From: Pseudomonadota bacterium
Lineage (GTDB): Bacteria > Pseudomonadota > Alphaproteobacteria > Sphingomonadales > Sphingomonadaceae
Reading direction: 5' to 3'
DNA: 64,000 nt
NCBI GenBank assembly: GCA_023436615.1
Contig: JAEZIO010000020.1
Location: 1-64,000 of the forward strand
Position 1 is the stretch's first letter. Each line of letters starts with the position of its first letter. The notes below the pieces were generated by a model. That model worked only from the letters and a program-made list of their open reading frames with translations, was not told the origin of the DNA and did not search any database. A program made the translations under genes and the position numbers. Shown here piece by piece: positions 60,846 through 64,000 of the stretch.

Positions 60846-62863
60846 AGACCGCCCAGCTTCTCAATTACGAACGCGACCGCTGGATTGCCGGCAGCGGCGG
60901 CCTGACGGAGCTTCCGAGCGCGATCGACGGCTCGCCGGTCGCGATTGCCGGCTCGGGCGGGCTCGATTTCGGGGGAATGCTTCGCCACGCCCGGGAAGTG
61001 GGCGGGCCGGCGCTTCGGAAGATGACCTTTCACGAGCGCGCACGACGGCTCAAGGGCCTCGGCCTCGCGATCATGGCGCGCAAGGAAGAGCTCTACGAGC
61101 TGAGCTTCCAAACCGGAGCGACGCGCAAGGACGGATGGATCGACATCGAGGGCGGCGCCGGCACGCTCTTCTCGTTCAGCTCGAAAGGACGCCGCGAGCT
61201 TCCCGATGCCCATGTTCTCCTCGACGGCGCGCTCGAGCCGTTGTCGAAGAGCGGCGCCTTCGTCGGCCAGCACATCTACACGTCGCTGCAGGGCGCGGCG
61301 GTGCACATCAATGCGTTCAACTTCCCGGTCTGGGGAATGCTCGAGAAGCTGGCGCCGACGCTTCTTGCGGGCGTCCCAGCGATCGTGAAGCCGGCATCGG
61401 CCACGTCCTACCTGACCGAAGCCGCGTTCCGGATCATGATCGAAAGCGGGCTGCTGCCGCCCGGCGCCGTGCAGCTTATCGTCGGCGGCGTAGGCGATCT
61501 TTTCGATCATCTGACCGGCCAGGACGTCGTCAGCTTCACCGGCTCCGCGTCCACCGCCTACAAGCTGCGGACCCACCCGGTCGTGATGCGCGAAAGCGTC
61601 AAGTTCATCGCCGAGCAGGACAGCCTCAACGCCTCGATCCTCGGCCCCGACGCGGCGCCCGGAACGCCCGAGTTCGACCTCTTCATTCGCGAGGTGGCGA
61701 TCGAGATGACCGTCAAGGCCGGGCAGAAGTGCACCGCGATCCGGCGCGCGATGGCGCCGGTCGAGCATCTCGACGCGGTCGAGGAGGCACTTCGCGGTCG
61801 CCTCGCCCAGACCAAGGTCGGCGACCCGCGATCGGAGGACACGCGCATGGGCGCGCTCGTGAGCGCATCCCAGTGCGAGGACGTGCGCGAGAAAATCGCC
61901 GAGCTCGAAGCGGCTGGCGCCCGCATCGTCGCGGGCGATCCCGATGCCGAGCCGCCGGTGAAGGGCGGCTCCTTCCTCCCGCCGGTCCTGCTTCGGAGCG
62001 ATGACCCGTGGAAGACCGCGGCTGTCCACGACGTCGAGCCGTTCGGCCCGGTGTCCACCATCATGCCTTACAGGGACATCGGCGACGCCATCGCTCTCGC
62101 CAACCGCGGCAAGGGCAGCCTCGCTCTGTCGCTATTCACCCATTCGCCGGAAGCCGCGCGCGAGTTCGTTCGCGGCGCCGCCTCCTTCCATGGACGAATG
62201 CTCGTAATCGACCGCACCAACGCCAGCGATTCCACCGGCCACGGTTCGCCGCTTCCGGTCCTCGTCCATGGCGGCCCGGGTCGCGCCGGCGGGAGCGAGG
62301 AGATGGGCGGCGTGCGCGGCGTCAAGCATTACATGCAGCGAACGGCCATCCAGTCGTCGCCCGCGATGATCGCCGCGATCACCGGCCAATTCGTCCCGGG
62401 AGCACCCAAGCACATCATCGACGTCCACCCGTTCCGCCTCAAGATGAGCGAGCTCAACATCGGCGATACGTGGGTGACCGGAAGCCGGACCGTCAGCATC
62501 GAGGACATCGAGCATTTCGCAAATTTCACCGGCGACAAATTCTACGCGCACATGGACGAGGAAGCGGCCAAGGCCTCGCCGATCTTCGAAGGGCGGGTCG
62601 CCCATGGCTATCTGATCCTGAGCTTTGCTGCCGGGCTTTTCGTCGATCCCGATCCGGGGCCAGTTCTCGCCAACACGGGCCTCGAGAATCTGCGATTCCT
62701 CACTCCGCTCTATCCCGGCGATTCGATGCGCGTCGAGCTCAGCGTCCGCTCAAAGTCGCTCAAGAGCGAGGAGACAGGAGTCGTCCGCTGGGCCGTGGAG
62801 ATTTTCAACCAGAAGGACGAACTGGTCGCGACCTACGACCTTCTGACCGAGAACGTGCCCTAA
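60842..62863 (+). CDS. paaZ: Bifunctional oxepin-CoA hydrolase/semialdehyde dehydrogenase PaaZ
   Basis: 673 residues. N-terminal aldehyde dehydrogenase (about 1-520) with FNFPVWGMLEKLAPTLLAGV, FTGSASTAYKLRTHP, Glu258 in IAEQDSLNASILG and the nucleophile Cys297 in VKAGQKCTAIRR. C-terminal MaoC hydratase domain (about 530-673) with FANFTGDKFYAHMDEEAAKA and IFEGRVAHGYLILSFAAGLF. Opens the oxepin ring and oxidises the aldehyde to 3-oxo-5,6-didehydrosuberyl-CoA. Last gene of the operon; an EcfG-type promoter for the next gene starts 5 bp after its stop. Confidence 0.95.
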   Translation: MKTAQLLNYERDRWIAGSGGLTELPSAIDGSPVAIAGSGGLDFGGMLRHAREVGGPALRKMTFHERARRLKGLGLAIMARKEELYELSFQTGATRKDGWIDIEGGAGTLFSFSSKGRRELPDAHVLLDGALEPLSKSGAFVGQHIYTSLQGAAVHINAFNFPVWGMLEKLAPTLLAGVPAIVKPASATSYLTEAAFRIMIESGLLPPGAVQLIVGGVGDLFDHLTGQDVVSFTGSASTAYKLRTHPVVMRESVKFIAEQDSLNASILGPDAAPGTPEFDLFIREVAIEMTVKAGQKCTAIRRAMAPVEHLDAVEEALRGRLAQTKVGDPRSEDTRMGALVSASQCEDVREKIAELEAAGARIVAGDPDAEPPVKGGSFLPPVLLRSDDPWKTAAVHDVEPFGPVSTIMPYRDIGDAIALANRGKGSLALSLFTHSPEAAREFVRGAASFHGRMLVIDRTNASDSTGHGSPLPVLVHGGPGRAGGSEEMGGVRGVKHYMQRTAIQSSPAMIAAITGQFVPGAPKHIIDVHPFRLKMSELNIGDTWVTGSRTVSIEDIEHFANFTGDKFYAHMDEEAAKASPIFEGRVAHGYLILSFAAGLFVDPDPGPVLANTGLENLRFLTPLYPGDSMRVELSVRSKSLKSEETGVVRWAVEIFNQKDELVATYDLLTENVP

Positions 62864-62868
62864 CAGCC

Positions 62869-62894
62869 GGAACGGCCCTCTCCCGCCGGTCGTT
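62869..62894 (+). promoter_or_regulatory. EcfG (general stress) promoter of the CBS gene
   Basis: GGAAC at 62869-62873 and CGTT at 62891-62894 with a 17-bp spacer match the alphaproteobacterial EcfG consensus GGAAC-N16/17-CGTT exactly. It is 33 bp upstream of the CBS-protein ATG, with GAGAGGAGAG as ribosome site. The site is intergenic and correctly oriented. Confidence 0.8.
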
Positions 62895-62926
62895 TTAACC
62901 GGCGAATCCGCGAGAGGAGAGACGCG

Positions 62927-63358
62927 ATGAAGATCAGCGAAGTGATGACTCGCAACGTCCAGACCGTTCGCCCGGACCAGCCGGTCAAGGAAGCGGCGAA
63001 GTTCATGCTCAGCGAAGATGCCGGTGCGATGCCGGTCAGCGACGGGGACCGCCTCATCGGGATGATCACCGACCGCGATATCGCCGTGCGCGGCGTCGCC
63101 AGGGGCTACGGGCCCGAGACGCCGGTCCGCGAGCTGATGACGGACGAGATCATCTGCGCGCGCGAGGACGACGATGTCGAGGAAGTGGCCACCAAGATGA
63201 GCCACGCACAAATCAGGCGCCTGCCCGTGATCGACGCGAACGACCGGCTGTGCGGGATCGTCAGCCTCGGCGACCTGAGCCGCGAGACCGACGACGAAAG
63301 CGCGCACCAGGCGCTGGAAGGAGTCAGCCAGCCCGGGGGCCAGCACAGCCAGGGCTGA
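62927..63358 (+). CDS. Two-CBS-domain protein
   Basis: 143 residues, two CBS motifs: MKISEVMTRNVQTVRPDQPV, KEAAKFMLSEDAGAMPVSDG and DRLIGMITDRDIAVRGVARG (first), then VRELMTDEIICAREDDDVEE, ATKMSHAQIRRLPVIDAN and RLCGIVSLGDLSRETDDESA (second). The pair binds adenosine nucleotides such as AMP, ATP or NAD in the family. Under a general-stress promoter, so likely an energy- or stress-sensing protein. Partner unknown. Convergent with atpF (6 bp between the stops). Confidence 0.93.
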   Translation: MKISEVMTRNVQTVRPDQPVKEAAKFMLSEDAGAMPVSDGDRLIGMITDRDIAVRGVARGYGPETPVRELMTDEIICAREDDDVEEVATKMSHAQIRRLPVIDANDRLCGIVSLGDLSRETDDESAHQALEGVSQPGGQHSQG

Positions 63359-63364
63359 GGCGCT

Positions 63365-63913
63365 CTAGCGCTTGCCCAGTTCGGCGATTGCGCCGTCGAT
63401 GAGGGCGGCGTCGCTATTCGCGTCCACCCGCTCGGCGATAAGCCGCGCGGCAGCACGGGTCGCCGCGTCGGAGGCCGCCGCCCGGAGCTGCTGAACCGCG
63501 GCTCGCTCCTCGGCAGCGATCTTGTCCTCGGCCATTCGGGTGCGGCGGTCCACGAGCGCATCCGCATCCTTACGCGCTTTTTCGATCAGCGCGTCCGCCT
63601 CGTGACGGGCGCGCTCCACCATTGCGGCGGCCTCGGCCTCCGCCTGAGCGGCTTTCGCCGCATATTCGGCCTTGAGCGCTTCTGCCTCCTCGCGAAGTGC
63701 TTCGGCCTCGGCAAGCTGTCCGCGAATAGCGTTGATCTTGCCGTCCAGCGCCTTGCCGATCGCAGCCGGCACCTTCTGCCAGATCATGATCGCGAACACG
63801 ACGATCATCGCCAGCGCGATCCACATCGGCGCGGTGACGCCGAGAAGCGCCGGCTGCGCGTGCTCGACGGTAGACGGCGGGTGAGTCTCGATGGCGGCGT
63901 GGGGTTCAGCCAT
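63365..63913 (-). CDS. atpF: ATP synthase F0 subunit b
   Basis: 182 residues. One membrane helix (about 27-48, VTAPMWIALAMIVVFAIMIW) followed by a long Ala/Glu/Arg coiled coil (EAEALREEAEALKAEYAAKA, DALIEKARKDADALVDRR) with C-terminal region DAATRAAARLIAERV. Forms the peripheral stalk. ATG overlaps the end of the b' gene by 8 bp, as in the split b/b' operons of alphaproteobacteria. Confidence 0.9.
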   Translation of the reverse strand: MAEPHAAIETHPPSTVEHAQPALLGVTAPMWIALAMIVVFAIMIWQKVPAAIGKALDGKINAIRGQLAEAEALREEAEALKAEYAAKAAQAEAEAAAMVERARHEADALIEKARKDADALVDRRTRMAEDKIAAEERAAVQQLRAAASDAATRAAARLIAERVDANSDAALIDGAIAELGKR

Positions 63914-64000
63914 GGATCACCGCCTTCACTGCCCTTTGCGCCTCGTCGGCCGAAACGCTCTTGCCGGTAAGCTTTGCCACAAGCTCCTGCGTCGCCTCCG
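63906..64000 (-). CDS. ATP synthase F0 subunit b' (C-terminal end only)
   Basis: The last 30 residues are in the window: ATQELVAKLTGKSVSADEAQ followed by RAVKAVIHG and the stop. This tail (ELVAKLTGKSVS-x-DEA-x-x-AVKAV) is characteristic of the b' subunit paired with b in photosynthetic-type stalks. The rest lies beyond position 64000. Confidence 0.8.
   Translation of the reverse strand, partial: EATQELVAKLTGKSVSADEAQRAVKAVIHG

Overview
The window looks like a chromosomal segment of a Sphingomonadales alphaproteobacterium (Sphingomonas-like). The evidence is high GC throughout, PII with glnA nearby, TamA/TamB, PhaR/PhaZ, split b/b' subunits of the F-type ATPase, a general-stress (EcfG-type) promoter, and many short proteins of a kind common in that order. 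It is a dense core-type chromosome. I saw no insertion sequence, prophage, CRISPR array, rRNA operon or integrase.

Layout. 0-4 kb: a MerC-like protein (cut by the window edge), ctaA, cutA, a Crp/Fnr regulator, and rplM-rpsI with a hairpin in the leader. 4-8 kb: amidohydrolase, DUF167, aldo/keto reductase and a Cys/Met PLP lyase. 8-11.7 kb: a marR-emrA-emrB efflux operon behind a palindromic operator, and YhhQ. 11.8-13.6 kb: tRNA-Gly(CCC), a CinA-like protein and map. 13.7-15.8 kb: a hub of small proteins, with an Rnk/GreA-C-like protein, two tail-anchored paralogues and two related micro-ORFs ending GSSTAR-R/V. 16-19.4 kb: a sugar-type nucleotidyltransferase, glnB, small HTH and DUF3309 genes, and glnA. 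19.4-28.3 kb: two transporters, then tamB-tamA. 28.3-33 kb: a TIR-TolB-TPR membrane protein, an S24 repressor, small hypotheticals and a PfpI/DJ-1 protein. 33-38.6 kb: topoisomerase IB, MscS, MaoC, thiolase, a GIN-domain protein behind a double BlaI-like operator, and DUF4126. 38.7-45.2 kb: a PHA region (phaZ, ABC exporter, Ser-rich protein, phaR, PhaC-like hydrolase) with two micro-genes that share a 36-bp 5' module, then tRNA-Arg(CCG). 45.2-50 kb: P1 peptidase, a nucleotidyltransferase/metallophosphoesterase pair, an AI-2E transporter and a DOPA-type dioxygenase. 50-63 kb: phenylacetate degradation. paaI-A-B-C-E, an aromatic aminotransferase and a branched-chain-type 2-oxoacid dehydrogenase (E1 fusion, E2) lie on the minus strand. 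paaG, sulfotransferase, Asp/Asn hydroxylase, osmC and paaZ diverge on the plus strand. 62.9-64 kb: a CBS protein under an EcfG-type promoter, then atpF and the end of the b' gene.

How it works together. The 50-63 kb block could take an aromatic amino acid through transamination and oxidative decarboxylation to an acyl-CoA, epoxidise phenylacetyl-CoA with PaaABCE, isomerise it with PaaG and open the ring with PaaZ. paaD and the later beta-oxidation genes are not here. The most unusual signals are very small: two pairs of micro-ORFs (14.8/15.8 kb and 38.7/42.9 kb), a palindromic element read in frame inside the E2 linker, an in-frame duplication across the map stop codon, and five convergent gene pairs whose stop codons share one CTAG.
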